A DNA stretch of 52,784 bases from an uncultured Eubacterium sp. (GCA_910584065.1 CAJTZN010000025.1:1-52784); one strand, 5' to 3'; numbered from the stretch's first letter, positions 15,760 through 24,987 are shown. The notes: generated by a model from the letters alone, not told the origin. Numbers and translations are program-made.

Positions 15760-16834
15760 TATCTACTGCAACTTCACAAATTATGGGTCTGCCTGCCAGA
15801 CATGGGCATTGCATCAAGTAGTAAAGAATTTGGGGCATATGCCTGTTCTGGTAGATTATTGCCCCGCAGTACTTGCAGGACAGAATCCATTGAATCCTTA
15901 TAAGAATATGTGGGACAAAGACGAAGAATCACGCCGCATGGTTGAAATGACAATGCCAGCAATCAGGGAGAATTATGCAAAATTTGATCATTTCTACCGG
16001 GAGCGTTTTACAAGAACCAAAAAGAAGTACATGTCGGAGAATTTTAGTGAAATAACATCGGAATTGCTTGATGGATTTATCTGTGGCAGTGATACGATTT
16101 TCTGTATTGATGAATTCAGAGGATTTGATGACGGCTATTATGCCAATTACCCGGAAATGCGGGAAAATACGGTTGCGTATGCGGCGAGTTTTGGCAGTTC
16201 TCATTTTGACGAGCAGACATATGGGATTCTTAACGATAGACTGAAAAATTTTAAGGCGATTGCCCTTCGGGAGAATGGGATGCTTTCTTATGTCAGAGAG
16301 CATGTTGAAGTTCCAGTGGCAGGGACGGTCGATCCGACTTTGCTGTTGACATCAAAAGATTATGATACAATAGCGGAGTCTAGACAATATGAAAAACCAT
16401 ATCTGTTGCTTTATGCCCGCTGTTATGATCCTCAAATGGAGGCGTATGCGGAAAAAACAGCAAGGGAAAAAGGACTAGAGATCATTGAAATCAGTCTAAG
16501 AGCGATAAATGAAAAAAAGGGCCATATCATGAGATATGACGCGGGTGTTGAGGAATTTCTATCCCTGGTAAAATATTCTTCCTTTGTTGTGACAAATTCT
16601 TTCCATGGATTAATCTTTGCGGTTTTGTATTGCCGATCAATGGTTGTGTTTACACGAAAACAGGCTGTCAGCAAGATTAATGATCTGCTCGCCCTTATGG
16701 GGATGAAGCAGTATGGATTAACAACGGGGGAAGAAGAGTATCAGGAAATCAATTATGATGAAGTTCACGCGAGGATCGGTGAAGCACGGAAAAGATCGCT
16801 CGATTTTTTAAAAATGGAATTGGAGTTGTTGTAG
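15731..16834 (+). CDS. Polysaccharide pyruvyl transferase family protein
   Basis: A 367-residue protein with the PS_pyruv_trans layout: N-terminal NYGSACQTWALHQVVKNLGH, a central ICGSDTIF and VAYAASFGSS, DPTLLL, and the C-terminal VTNSFHGLIFAVLY signature. These enzymes add a ketal-linked pyruvate from phosphoenolpyruvate to sugars of surface polymers. It overlaps the preceding gene and is followed without gap by an F420-hydrogenase-beta-like gene, a pairing very common in Clostridia and Bacteroidetes polysaccharide loci. The acceptor sugar is unknown. Confidence 0.9.
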   Translation: MKRLGTVSYNIYCNFTNYGSACQTWALHQVVKNLGHMPVLVDYCPAVLAGQNPLNPYKNMWDKDEESRRMVEMTMPAIRENYAKFDHFYRERFTRTKKKYMSENFSEITSELLDGFICGSDTIFCIDEFRGFDDGYYANYPEMRENTVAYAASFGSSHFDEQTYGILNDRLKNFKAIALRENGMLSYVREHVEVPVAGTVDPTLLLTSKDYDTIAESRQYEKPYLLLYARCYDPQMEAYAEKTAREKGLEIIEISLRAINEKKGHIMRYDAGVEEFLSLVKYSSFVVTNSFHGLIFAVLYCRSMVVFTRKQAVSKINDLLALMGMKQYGLTTGEEEYQEINYDEVHARIGEARKRSLDFLKMELELL

Positions 16835-18058
16835 ATGTTTTTAGATTCAGGAGATAAAGCAGAATGTTTTGGCTGTGAGGGATGCGCACAAAGTTGTAGC
16901 CGGGGCGCGATTTTCATGGAAGAGGACGGAGAAGGATTCAGGTATCCTCAAATTGATTTATTAAAGTGTACCACATGTGGAATTTGTCGGGAGGTATGTC
17001 CATTCGAACATGCGCCGGAGAAGCATATAGAAGACAGATACGTATTTGGAGGCTGGCACTGTAGTCCGGAAACACGTTTTGAAAGTACCTCTGGAGGAGC
17101 ATTTTCTGCCATTGTGGATGCGTTTTGTGATGAAAACTACGCAATCTTCGGTGCAGAGGCAAGGGCACTGCAGGTTTTCCACAGTTATGTGACCGATAAG
17201 AGTCGAATAGGAAAATTCCGAAAATCAAAATACTCGCAGAGTATGATTGGATTGACATATAGAAAGGCTAGGGAATTTTTGAACAATGGATGCAAGGTTC
17301 TCTTTTCCGGTACCCCTTGTCAGATTGCCGGACTTCTTTCTTTTTTAAAAGAGGCTCACACAGATACAGAAAAACTCCTGACGGTCGAGGTGGTCTGTGA
17401 AGGGGTGCCGAGTCCGCTTTACATTCGCAAACTTGACAAAGAGATGAAAAGGAAGTATGGTGTGGGCATCTGCTCTCTTGACTATCGTTATACAGGAAAA
17501 AGTGTTTTATTCCATGGAAAATGGGACTTTGAGAAAATGAAGATAGTGTTGGAGGATAAGAAAAAGATTCTGAAAAAAGATCGATGGTTGAATCCGTTTT
17601 GGTCAATATGGTTAGAACACTTAATGAGCAGGCCGTCTTGTTATGAATGTTCGTTTGCTACACAGGAAAGAATAGCAGATATTTCACTTGCTGATTTGTG
17701 GGGAGTACATTTGTATTGTCCGGATTTATATGGACAAAATAAAGGATCGTCCCTGATAATTGCTAATACGGAAAAAGGGAGGGAGGTAGTCGGGAAAGCG
17801 CAACATTTTATGTATGGGCATGAATTGAGATTTGAAGATGCTGTCAAATATCAGGGTCCGCTTAGAAAAAATATTGACTGTAATCCTAATCGGGAAATAT
17901 TTATGCGTGATCTTGAAAGCAATATGACGTATAAAGAAATAAATAAGAAATGGACAAAAAAAGTTCCCTTCAAACTATTGTGGCAGAAATATGTATGGGG
18001 AAACCGACAGCGGATTGTCTTTTGGAAGCTTACCAAAGGTCGCTATAAAATCAAATGA
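16835..18058 (+). CDS. Coenzyme F420 hydrogenase/dehydrogenase beta-subunit family protein
   Basis: A 407-residue iron-sulfur protein. Two 4Fe-4S motifs are visible at the N-terminus (CFGCEGCAQSC and CTTCGICREVC), followed by the FrhB-type core SGGAFSAI, SGTPCQIAGL and a further cysteine pair near RPSCYECSF. In polysaccharide loci this family accompanies pyruvyl transferases; the exact reaction is not established, although a reductive step on a sugar or cofactor is likely. The ATG directly follows the TAG of the preceding gene, and both must be co-translated. Confidence 0.88.
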   Translation: MFLDSGDKAECFGCEGCAQSCSRGAIFMEEDGEGFRYPQIDLLKCTTCGICREVCPFEHAPEKHIEDRYVFGGWHCSPETRFESTSGGAFSAIVDAFCDENYAIFGAEARALQVFHSYVTDKSRIGKFRKSKYSQSMIGLTYRKAREFLNNGCKVLFSGTPCQIAGLLSFLKEAHTDTEKLLTVEVVCEGVPSPLYIRKLDKEMKRKYGVGICSLDYRYTGKSVLFHGKWDFEKMKIVLEDKKKILKKDRWLNPFWSIWLEHLMSRPSCYECSFATQERIADISLADLWGVHLYCPDLYGQNKGSSLIIANTEKGREVVGKAQHFMYGHELRFEDAVKYQGPLRKNIDCNPNREIFMRDLESNMTYKEINKKWTKKVPFKLLWQKYVWGNRQRIVFWKLTKGRYKIK

Positions 18059-18116
18059 GGTGGATTTTGGAAATTACTAACAATCCATATAAAAAGATTG
18101 GAAGGAGATCTGTCCC

Positions 18117-19187
18117 ATGAACTACTATGTCAATGAAGATATTAAAAACACGGTACGCGTTTTTCCGGAACAGGGAAGATATGGGTATTTGCGGTATGAT
18201 ATGAATGAAAATCCGGAAGGCCTGCCAAAAGAATTTGTAGATGCTGTCCTGTGCGAGATCACGCCGGAGTTTCTTTCTGTGTACCCGGAACCGGACCGGT
18301 TTTTGCACAAATACGCATCGTTTATCCATGCGGGTTTTGACAATGTGATCGCCACTAACGGTTCGGATATGGGAATCCGTTATTTGTTGGAAACATTTGG
18401 GGAGCGGGGAAAGGAAGTGGTGACGGCAGCGCCTACTTTTGAAATGTACGGGGTCAATTGTTCCATCCTGGGGTTAAAGCATGTCCCTGTTTCCTATGAA
18501 GATGATCTGAGCATAAAAGCCGAACATATTGTGAATGCGATTACGGAAAATACGCGTGTTGTCGTTCTGGTCAATCCCAATAACCCGGTGGGAAATGTAT
18601 ATACAGAAGATGAGTTTCAGTTAATTGCCGCGCGGGCGAAAGAAAAAGGTGCGATCGTCGTTGTGGACGAGGCGTATCACTATTTTTACCCGAATACATT
18701 TTTAGAATACGCGCTAAGGGAAGAGAATGTCATTGTTCTGCGTACTTTTTCCAAACTTTTTTCGCTGGCGGCGTGCAGAATCGGAGTCATGGTCAGCAAT
18801 CCCCGCATCATCCGGTATATAAAAAATGCAAGGCTGACATTTGACGTGAATGCGGTTGCCCTTTTGTTTGCGGAACATATACTGGAGCGGCCGGAACTGG
18901 TTACTGAACTGATCAATACGGAGAAAGAGGGGCGGGCTTATATCCGGGATGAACTGGAGAAAAACGGGTATGAGTGCAGAGCCTGCGAGGGGAATTACAT
19001 TTTGGTAAAACCGAATCTCCCTGCAAAGAAAGTGGCGGAAATCCTTAAGGAGCAAAAAAAGATTTTAGTACATACTTTTGGAAATGAATTGCTGAAAGAG
19101 TATCTGAGAATATCGACGGGGTCTGTAAAAGCCATGCGGATTTTTCTGGAGGCGTTTTTGGAAACCGACAGATCAGGTGACAGATAA
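18117..19187 (+). CDS. HisC-like pyridoxal phosphate aminotransferase
   Basis: A 356-residue fold-type I aminotransferase of the histidinol-phosphate aminotransferase class: MNENPEGLP near the N-terminus, NPNNPVGNVY for cofactor and substrate binding, VVDEAYHYF, and the Schiff-base lysine in RTFSKLFSLA. There are no other his genes here, so a biosynthetic role in the glycan or phosphonate pathway is more likely than histidine synthesis. A ribosome site GGAAGGAGATCTG precedes the ATG. The locus also encodes phosphonopyruvate decarboxylase, so amination of a phosphonoacetaldehyde-like or sugar-derived aldehyde is possible but unproven. Confidence 0.85.
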   Translation: MNYYVNEDIKNTVRVFPEQGRYGYLRYDMNENPEGLPKEFVDAVLCEITPEFLSVYPEPDRFLHKYASFIHAGFDNVIATNGSDMGIRYLLETFGERGKEVVTAAPTFEMYGVNCSILGLKHVPVSYEDDLSIKAEHIVNAITENTRVVVLVNPNNPVGNVYTEDEFQLIAARAKEKGAIVVVDEAYHYFYPNTFLEYALREENVIVLRTFSKLFSLAACRIGVMVSNPRIIRYIKNARLTFDVNAVALLFAEHILERPELVTELINTEKEGRAYIRDELEKNGYECRACEGNYILVKPNLPAKKVAEILKEQKKILVHTFGNELLKEYLRISTGSVKAMRIFLEAFLETDRSGDR

Positions 19188-19212
19188 AAGTGTGGATGGC
19201 AGGTGGTAAATC

Positions 19213-20556
19213 GTGATAAAAGTAATTACATACGGGACATTTGATCTGCTTCATCACGGGCATATCCGTCTGTTGCAGCGGGCGAAGGCGTTGGGGGATT
19301 ATATGATCGTGGGAGTGACGACGGATGATTTTGATAAAAGCCGCGGGAAAATAAACGTGCAGCAGTCGTTTATGGAGAGAATTGAGGCGTTGAAGTCTCT
19401 CGGCATAGCGGACGAGGTGATTGCCGAAGAATATGAAGGGCAGAAAATTGACGACATCAAACGGTATGGTATTGATGTTTTTACAGTCGGATCCGACTGG
19501 GACGGCCAGTTTGATTATTTAAAAGAATATTGTGATGTGATTTACCTGAAAAGAACAGAAGGAATATCGAGCAGCGAAATCCGCGGGAAACGGGAGATTC
19601 ATCTGGGACTGGCCGGGGATCTGTCCTTGTTGTGTAAATATAAAAAAGAGGCGGAAGTGGTAAATGGCATTGCGGTGACCGTTGTTTGTACCAATAATGA
19701 AAAAATCGTTCGGGATGCACAGGACGAGGGCATATCCGTGTGTAATTCGTACGATGAATTGCTGGAAATGTGTGACGCCGTATATATTGCCACACATCCA
19801 TCTCTGCATTATGAATACATAAAGAAGGCCCTGCTTTGCGGGAAGCATGTATTGTGTGAATCTCCGATTGCCATAAAGTATGCGGAGTGTCAGGAATTGT
19901 TCCAATTGTCGCAGAGGAAATGCCTGATTTTGATGGATGCGATAAAAACCGCCTATTCAACCGCATATAACAGGCTTTTGCTTTTAGTTAAGAGCGGCAG
20001 GATCGGGAAGGTTCTGTCGATTGATTCCACCTGCACCAGTTTGGGAAACATATATGAGTGGGATCAGGAGATGATAAGAAACTCATGGAAGAGTATTTGT
20101 GCCTGGGGGCCAGCGGCGCTCCTCCCTATTTTTCAAATCGCGGGCACGGAATATAGAAAAAAGATTATTACCAGTTACATGCTGAGCGAGGAGGAAAAAT
20201 TTGATGCCTATACGAAGGTGGATTTCATTTTTCCGAATCTCACAGCGTCGGCCCGCGTAGGGAAAGGGGTAAAATCCGAGGGAGAACTTATTATATCCGG
20301 AACAAAAGGGTATGTTTATGTACCGGCGCCCTGGTGGAAGACGGATTATTTTGAAGTCAGGTATGAGGATTTGGAAAACAACAAGCGGTATTTTTACCAG
20401 TTGGACGGAGAGGGAATCCGATATGAGATTCTAGCATTTGTAAAGGCGATAGAATCCGGGAAGAGTATGGATTATTTAAATGAAGATGTGTCAGGGGCGA
20501 TTGCAAAAATTATGGAAGACTTTGAAACAGGGATAGATGTGCAGAGGATTCGGTAG
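19213..20556 (+). CDS. Cytidylyltransferase fused to Gfo/Idh/MocA-like oxidoreductase
   Basis: A two-domain protein of 447 residues. Residues 1-130 are a TagD/GCT-type cytidylyltransferase: TYGTFDLLHHGHIRLL carries the HxGH catalytic motif and ISSSEIR is the second nucleotide-binding motif. From about 145 to 447 comes a Gfo/Idh/MocA-type NAD(P) oxidoreductase (VYIATHPSLHYEYIKKALLC, then GKHVLCESPIA). The fusion suggests that activation with CTP and an oxidation or epimerisation act on one intermediate, perhaps a CDP-polyol or CDP-activated phosphonate head group later transferred by LicD proteins. It starts at GTG with AGGTGG six bases upstream, 25 bases after the aminotransferase. It converges on the decarboxylase gene. 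Confidence 0.85.
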   Translation: MIKVITYGTFDLLHHGHIRLLQRAKALGDYMIVGVTTDDFDKSRGKINVQQSFMERIEALKSLGIADEVIAEEYEGQKIDDIKRYGIDVFTVGSDWDGQFDYLKEYCDVIYLKRTEGISSSEIRGKREIHLGLAGDLSLLCKYKKEAEVVNGIAVTVVCTNNEKIVRDAQDEGISVCNSYDELLEMCDAVYIATHPSLHYEYIKKALLCGKHVLCESPIAIKYAECQELFQLSQRKCLILMDAIKTAYSTAYNRLLLLVKSGRIGKVLSIDSTCTSLGNIYEWDQEMIRNSWKSICAWGPAALLPIFQIAGTEYRKKIITSYMLSEEEKFDAYTKVDFIFPNLTASARVGKGVKSEGELIISGTKGYVYVPAPWWKTDYFEVRYEDLENNKRYFYQLDGEGIRYEILAFVKAIESGKSMDYLNEDVSGAIAKIMEDFETGIDVQRIR

Positions 20557-20576
20557 GGTTGCTATTTTTTGAAGGT

Positions 20577-21782
20577 TTAAAGTTCCTGTAAAAAACGCAT
20601 AAAATTCTGCTTGTTTTCCAGTGCTGTTGTAGTGGGCCGGCCCAACGTTTCCCTGGAACCGATATTACACTTTGCTTCAATAAAGGAGAGTTTGCTGCTG
20701 TTTTTTGCTCTTTTGAGTTCAACGTCTAATTCGTCATATGTATGGACTTTTACAGAGCAAGGGTAACCACATGCAGCAGCAAGGGCAGGCAGATCAATTC
20801 CCTCCGCAACGGTGGGCATACCACCGACTGTCTCATGGGAACTATTATTGATCACTACATGGATCAGGTTGGATGGCCTGTACTGGCCTAATACGGCGAG
20901 GGAACCCATGTGCATTAATAAGGCGCCGTCACCATCGATGCACCATATTTTGGAATCCGTTTTTTGAAGCGCTGCTCCGAGCGCGATAGAGGAGCAATGT
21001 CCCATAGAGCCAACGGTAAGGAAATCATACTTATGGGAATGGCCGAGTTCTTCTCTGATTTCAAATAGTTCACGGCTGGCTTTACCGGTCGTGGAAAAAA
21101 TGGGATCATGTTCGCTGACAGGAACGATGTGGCGGATGATCTCTTCCCGGGACATGGCGTAATCATTTTTATATTCCCTGTTACTGTCGTAATGCAGCCC
21201 TCCCTTTTTTACAATGAATGCAACATTTTTTCCTTTTTTTAGAAGTTCATCAAATGTATTCATGGCTTCTTTTAATTGATTTTCAGTCGTTTCCTTCCCA
21301 ATGAGGAAGGAAGCGATGTCCATGTCTTCTAAAAGTTTGATCGTTATTTTCCCCTGATATATGTGCTGCGGTTCGTCCGGAACACCAGGTTCACCTCTCC
21401 AGCCGATAATAAAAATGACTGGTATGGCGTAAACCTCATCATTTAAAAGGGATGCAGCCGGATTGATGATATTTCCCTCTCCTGAGTTTTGCATATATAC
21501 GACGGGGATTTTTCCTGTAGCCAAATGATAACCCGCAGCTAACGCCGCGCAATTTCCTTCGTTGGCAGCGATAATATGATGCTTTCGGTCGATACCGTAG
21601 CGATCCATCAGATAATTGCACAAAGGTTTTAATTGTGAATCGGGAACACCGGTATAAAAGTCTTCACCTGGTAAAAATTTGATGTGTTTTATAAAATTAT
21701 CATACCGGATTTTGGTTCGTGTGTCAAGAAAACAGAAACGTGTCAGAAAACACGGGTGTGGAGAAAATTTTTTTCTTGACAA
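20577..21782 (-). CDS. aepY: Phosphonopyruvate decarboxylase
   Basis: A thiamine-diphosphate enzyme that makes phosphonoacetaldehyde from phosphonopyruvate, driving phosphonate synthesis forward. Visible landmarks are EDFYTGVPDSQLKPLCNYL, the cofactor glutamate in AANEGNC, and the thiamine-binding GDGALLMHMGSL...NN segment. The N-terminus is uncertain. The open frame extends to a TTG at 21782, but the first 35 or so residues (MSRKKFSPHPCFLTRF and on) are unlike the family, and a near-perfect promoter (21699-21727) lies inside that stretch, so the true start should be below about 21692; yet no ATG, GTG or TTG is found between there and GVPDS. PEP mutase, the enzyme supplying its substrate, is not in the window. 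Confidence 0.85.
   Translation of the reverse strand: MSRKKFSPHPCFLTRFCFLDTRTKIRYDNFIKHIKFLPGEDFYTGVPDSQLKPLCNYLMDRYGIDRKHHIIAANEGNCAALAAGYHLATGKIPVVYMQNSGEGNIINPAASLLNDEVYAIPVIFIIGWRGEPGVPDEPQHIYQGKITIKLLEDMDIASFLIGKETTENQLKEAMNTFDELLKKGKNVAFIVKKGGLHYDSNREYKNDYAMSREEIIRHIVPVSEHDPIFSTTGKASRELFEIREELGHSHKYDFLTVGSMGHCSSIALGAALQKTDSKIWCIDGDGALLMHMGSLAVLGQYRPSNLIHVVINNSSHETVGGMPTVAEGIDLPALAAACGYPCSVKVHTYDELDVELKRAKNSSKLSFIEAKCNIGSRETLGRPTTTALENKQNFMRFLQEL
21699..21727 (-). promoter_or_regulatory. Strong sigma-A promoter reading towards the decarboxylase
   Basis: On the minus strand TTGACA (21727-21722) and TATGAT (21704-21699) are 17 bases apart, nearly consensus. The predicted start near 21692 falls after the longest possible start codon of the decarboxylase, which creates the start-site conflict noted for that gene. 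Confidence 0.7.
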
Positions 21783-21804
21783 ACGGCGATTCTTTGTTTA
21801 AGAT
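21776..21804 (+). promoter_or_regulatory. Sigma-A promoter of the valS leader
   Basis: TTGACA at 21776-21781 and TAAGAT at 21799-21804 with 17-base spacing, giving a start near 21811 and a leader of about 455 bases. Confidence 0.75.
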
Positions 21805-22131
21805 GTTTACTATAAACGAAAAGACGATGAGGAAGAGGAGTACATCATAAAACCCCGTCAGAGAGGATGTTCACCGGCTGAAAGACATCTGGGAAGTGTA
21901 TGGTGGAAGGTAGCTTCGGAGTTGTATTTCTGAACGGAACGGGGTCCTGCTGCAGAAGATGATAAGACGGCAGACAGAACGGAAACTTAGTAGGAAATGA
22001 CGGTTTGCCCCGTTACCGGCACAATGAGGAATAAAGGAATCCGTTTGAAAAATATGAATTAGGATCTCTTTTATTTAAAATAAGGTGGTACCGCGACAAA
22101 AGTTCGCCCTTATAGGGTTGGTACCGTACCG

Positions 22132-22179
22132 GCACAATGCGAGATCAGGCGTTTCGCACAATGCGAGATTAGACGCTTC
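22132..22179 (+). repeat. 24-bp tandem duplication in the T-box expression platform
   Basis: Two adjacent 24-base units beginning GCACAATGCGAGAT (22132-22155 and 22156-22179) differ at three positions. The second unit ends in the CTTC that starts the terminator stem, so the duplication lengthens the spacer between T-box and terminator. Confidence 0.8.
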
Positions 22180-22206
22180 GGGCTATACCAGCCCGAGGCT
22201 TTTTTT
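22175..22206 (+). terminator. Regulated terminator of the valS T-box
   Basis: CTTCGGGCT (22176-22184) pairs with AGCCCGAGG (22190-22198) around a 5-base loop, followed by seven T residues. This is the intrinsic terminator alternative to the antiterminator. Confidence 0.85.
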
Positions 22207-22266
22207 GATAAAAGAAAGAAAGCCGAATGTGCCGCTTGCGCGGCAGACAGGAGGAATTAAAAGAAT

Positions 22267-24936
22267 ATGAAAAAAGAACTTGAAAAAAATTATGATCCCA
22301 AAGACATCGAAGACCGGCTCTATACAAAATGGGTCAGCAAGCGTTACTTCCACGCGGAAGTGAATCCCGATAAAAAGCCGTATACGATCGTGATCCCGCC
22401 GCCCAATATTACCGGGCAGCTTCATATGGGGCACGCACTGGACAATACGCTCCAGGACATTCTGATCCGGTTTAAGCGGATGCAGGGGTATGAAGCGCTC
22501 TGGCTCCCAGGAACCGACCACGCTTCGATCGCGACCGAGGCAAAGATCGTAGAGGCGATGCGGGAGGAAGGACTGACGAAAGAAGAAATCGGCAGGGAAA
22601 AGTTCCTTGAACGGGCGTGGGACTGGAAAAAACAGTACGGCGGCCGGATTGTATCCCAGCTAAAGAAAATGGGTTCTTCCTGTGACTGGGAGAGGGAACG
22701 CTTTACGATGGATGAAGGCTGCAACCGGGCGGTCAAAGAGGTGTTTGTCAAGTTATATGACAAAGGGCTTATTTACCGCGGGGAGCGCATCATTAACTGG
22801 TGTCCGCACTGCCGCACGTCGATTTCCGACGCCGAGGTGGAATACGAAGACCAGAAAGGGCATTTCTGGCATCTGAGTTATAAGTTTGCCGACGGGAGCG
22901 GTGAGATCAGGCTGGCGACGACGAGGCCGGAAACGCTTCTCGGGGACACGGCCGTAGCGGTAAACCCGAAAGACGAAAGATACCGGGATCTGATCGGGAA
23001 AAAGCTCGTGCTGCCGATCGTACACAGGGAGATCCCGCTGATCGCCGATGATTATGTTGATATGGAATTTGGAACCGGCGTCGTAAAGATCACACCGGCA
23101 CACGACCCGAATGACTTCGAGGTAGGTCTCCGCCATAACCTTCCAGTCATCAATGTTATGACGGATGACGCAAAAATTGTAGAGGATTACGAGAAATATG
23201 CGGGCATGGACCGCTATGAGGCCAGGGAAGCCATCGTAAAGGATCTGGAGGCGGAAGGCGCGCTTGTAAAAGTGGAGGATCATGACCACAACGTAGGAAC
23301 CTGCTACCGGTGCGGTACGACGGTTGAGCCAAAGGTGAGCAAGCAGTGGTTTGTCAAAATGAAACCGCTCGCGGGGCCGGCGATCGAGGCGGTAAAAAAG
23401 GGAGAGACAAATTTTGTGCCGGATCATTTTAAGAAGATTTATTACCACTGGCTGGAGAATATCCGTGACTGGTGTATTTCCCGCCAGCTCTGGTGGGGGC
23501 ATCAGATTCCGGCCTTTTACTGTGACGAGTGCGGGGAACTCGTCGTGACGAAAGAAAACGAGGCAGTCTGCCCGAAATGTGGGAAAAAAATGCGCCAGGA
23601 TCCCGACACGCTCGATACGTGGTTCAGTTCGGCGCTGTGGCCGTTTTCCACGCTTGGATGGCCTGAGAACACCGAGGAGATGGATTATTTCTATCCGACG
23701 AGTACGCTCGTGACCGGATATGATATCATTCCGTTCTGGGTAATGCGCATGATGTTCAGCGGGATTGAGCATACCGGAAAGGTGCCGTTTGATACGGTGC
23801 TGATCCACGGACTTGTCCGGGATTCCCAGGGACGCAAGATGAGTAAATCGCTGGGAAATGGAATCGATCCTCTTGAAGTGATCGATAAATATGGCGCGGA
23901 CGCGCTTCGTCTGACGCTCGTTACTGGAAATGCGCCGGGCAACGATATGCGTTTTTACTGGGAGCGCGTCGAGGCGAGCCGGAATTTTGCCAACAAAGTA
24001 TGGAACGCGTCCCGGTTTATCATGATGAATTTTGATCAGAATGAAGAACTTGCCCACGAAGAGCCAGATCCGTCCCAGTTTACGCAGGCAGATAAATGGA
24101 TCCTAGCCAAATGCAGACGTCTGGTAACGGATGTGACGGCATTGATGGAGAGCTTTGACCTCGGAATTGCCGTGCAGAAGATTTATGATTTTATCTGGGA
24201 AGAGTTCTGTGACTGGTATATCGAAATGGTAAAGCCGCGGTTGTATAATGAAGCGGACGAGACGAAGGCGGCGGCACTCTATACGCTGAAAGCCGTGCTG
24301 ATCGATGCGCTCAAGCTGCTTCATCCGTACATGCCGTTCATCACGGAAGAAATCTACTGCACGCTGATGGAAGACGAGAACGCATCCATTATGGTTTCGG
24401 ACTGGCCGAATGGCGAGGGGGACGGCCTCATATCGGGTTCGGCCGACGGCCTTGATGCGGATCTGGATGCGGTAGAACGAATCAAAGAGGCGGTAAAAGG
24501 CATTCGTAACGTGCGCGGGGAGATGAACGTGCCGCCGAGCAAGAAGGCGAAGGTCATCGTGGTAACGGCAGATGCGTCTGTGCGGGACATCTTTGAGAAA
24601 AACCGTGTATTTTTCGCGACGCTCGGGTTTGCCAGTGAGGTGGTGATCCAGGAGGACAAGACGGGTATTGAACAGGATGCCGTATCGGTTGTGATCGATA
24701 AGGGAACGATCTATATGCCGTTTGCCGAACTGGTCGATGTGGCAAAAGAGATCGAGCGCCTGAAAAAAGAAGAAAAACGCCTTGCCGGAGAGTTGAAGCG
24801 TTCCCAGGGGATGCTTGGCAATCCGAACTTTGTGAACAAGGCGCCTGCCAGCAAGATCGAAGAGGAAAAGGCAAAACTTGAAAAATATGAGGGCATGATG
24901 GCGCAGGTCAAAGAACGGCTGTCTCAGCTTGCGTAG
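22267..24936 (+). CDS. valS: Valyl-tRNA synthetase
   Basis: Class I synthetase of 889 residues charging tRNA-Val. The HIGH-type motif is in PPNITGQLHMGHAL (about residue 41-54); the KMSKS motif is GRKMSKSLGN; an editing domain lies between them (TTRPETLLGDTAVAVNP, ITPAHDPNDF). Two zinc-type CxxC pairs (CDECGE and CPKCGK) occur in the middle, and a C-terminal coiled coil (VAKEIERLKKEEKRL) ends the protein, as usual for ValRS. AGGAGG lies 12 bases before the ATG, a slightly long spacing. Controlled by the upstream T-box. Confidence 0.97.
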   Translation: MKKELEKNYDPKDIEDRLYTKWVSKRYFHAEVNPDKKPYTIVIPPPNITGQLHMGHALDNTLQDILIRFKRMQGYEALWLPGTDHASIATEAKIVEAMREEGLTKEEIGREKFLERAWDWKKQYGGRIVSQLKKMGSSCDWERERFTMDEGCNRAVKEVFVKLYDKGLIYRGERIINWCPHCRTSISDAEVEYEDQKGHFWHLSYKFADGSGEIRLATTRPETLLGDTAVAVNPKDERYRDLIGKKLVLPIVHREIPLIADDYVDMEFGTGVVKITPAHDPNDFEVGLRHNLPVINVMTDDAKIVEDYEKYAGMDRYEAREAIVKDLEAEGALVKVEDHDHNVGTCYRCGTTVEPKVSKQWFVKMKPLAGPAIEAVKKGETNFVPDHFKKIYYHWLENIRDWCISRQLWWGHQIPAFYCDECGELVVTKENEAVCPKCGKKMRQDPDTLDTWFSSALWPFSTLGWPENTEEMDYFYPTSTLVTGYDIIPFWVMRMMFSGIEHTGKVPFDTVLIHGLVRDSQGRKMSKSLGNGIDPLEVIDKYGADALRLTLVTGNAPGNDMRFYWERVEASRNFANKVWNASRFIMMNFDQNEELAHEEPDPSQFTQADKWILAKCRRLVTDVTALMESFDLGIAVQKIYDFIWEEFCDWYIEMVKPRLYNEADETKAAALYTLKAVLIDALKLLHPYMPFITEEIYCTLMEDENASIMVSDWPNGEGDGLISGSADGLDADLDAVERIKEAVKGIRNVRGEMNVPPSKKAKVIVVTADASVRDIFEKNRVFFATLGFASEVVIQEDKTGIEQDAVSVVIDKGTIYMPFAELVDVAKEIERLKKEEKRLAGELKRSQGMLGNPNFVNKAPASKIEEEKAKLEKYEGMMAQVKERLSQLA

Positions 24937-24987
24937 CGGAAATTGTCAGATATTGCGAAAATTATTGTTGAAAATCCGGTTTCCCCC

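Larger units (their letters stand above)
21811..22206 (+). promoter_or_regulatory. T-box riboswitch upstream of valS
   Basis: The leader contains the invariant T-box element AAGGTGGTACCGCG (about 22082-22095), which in the antiterminator pairs with the acceptor end of uncharged tRNA. It lies upstream of an aminoacyl-tRNA synthetase gene and ends in a strong terminator. Uncharged tRNA-Val is expected to promote readthrough. I could not place the valine specifier codon in Stem I with certainty. A 24-bp tandem duplication lies between the T-box and the terminator. Confidence 0.9.

Noticed and set aside
18117..19187. Histidine biosynthesis gene hisC.
   Set aside because: The fold fits, but there are no other his genes and the setting is a glycan locus, so I give only the class.
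22753..24057. A 434-residue minus-strand frame.
   Set aside because: It lies fully within valS and shows no family motifs.
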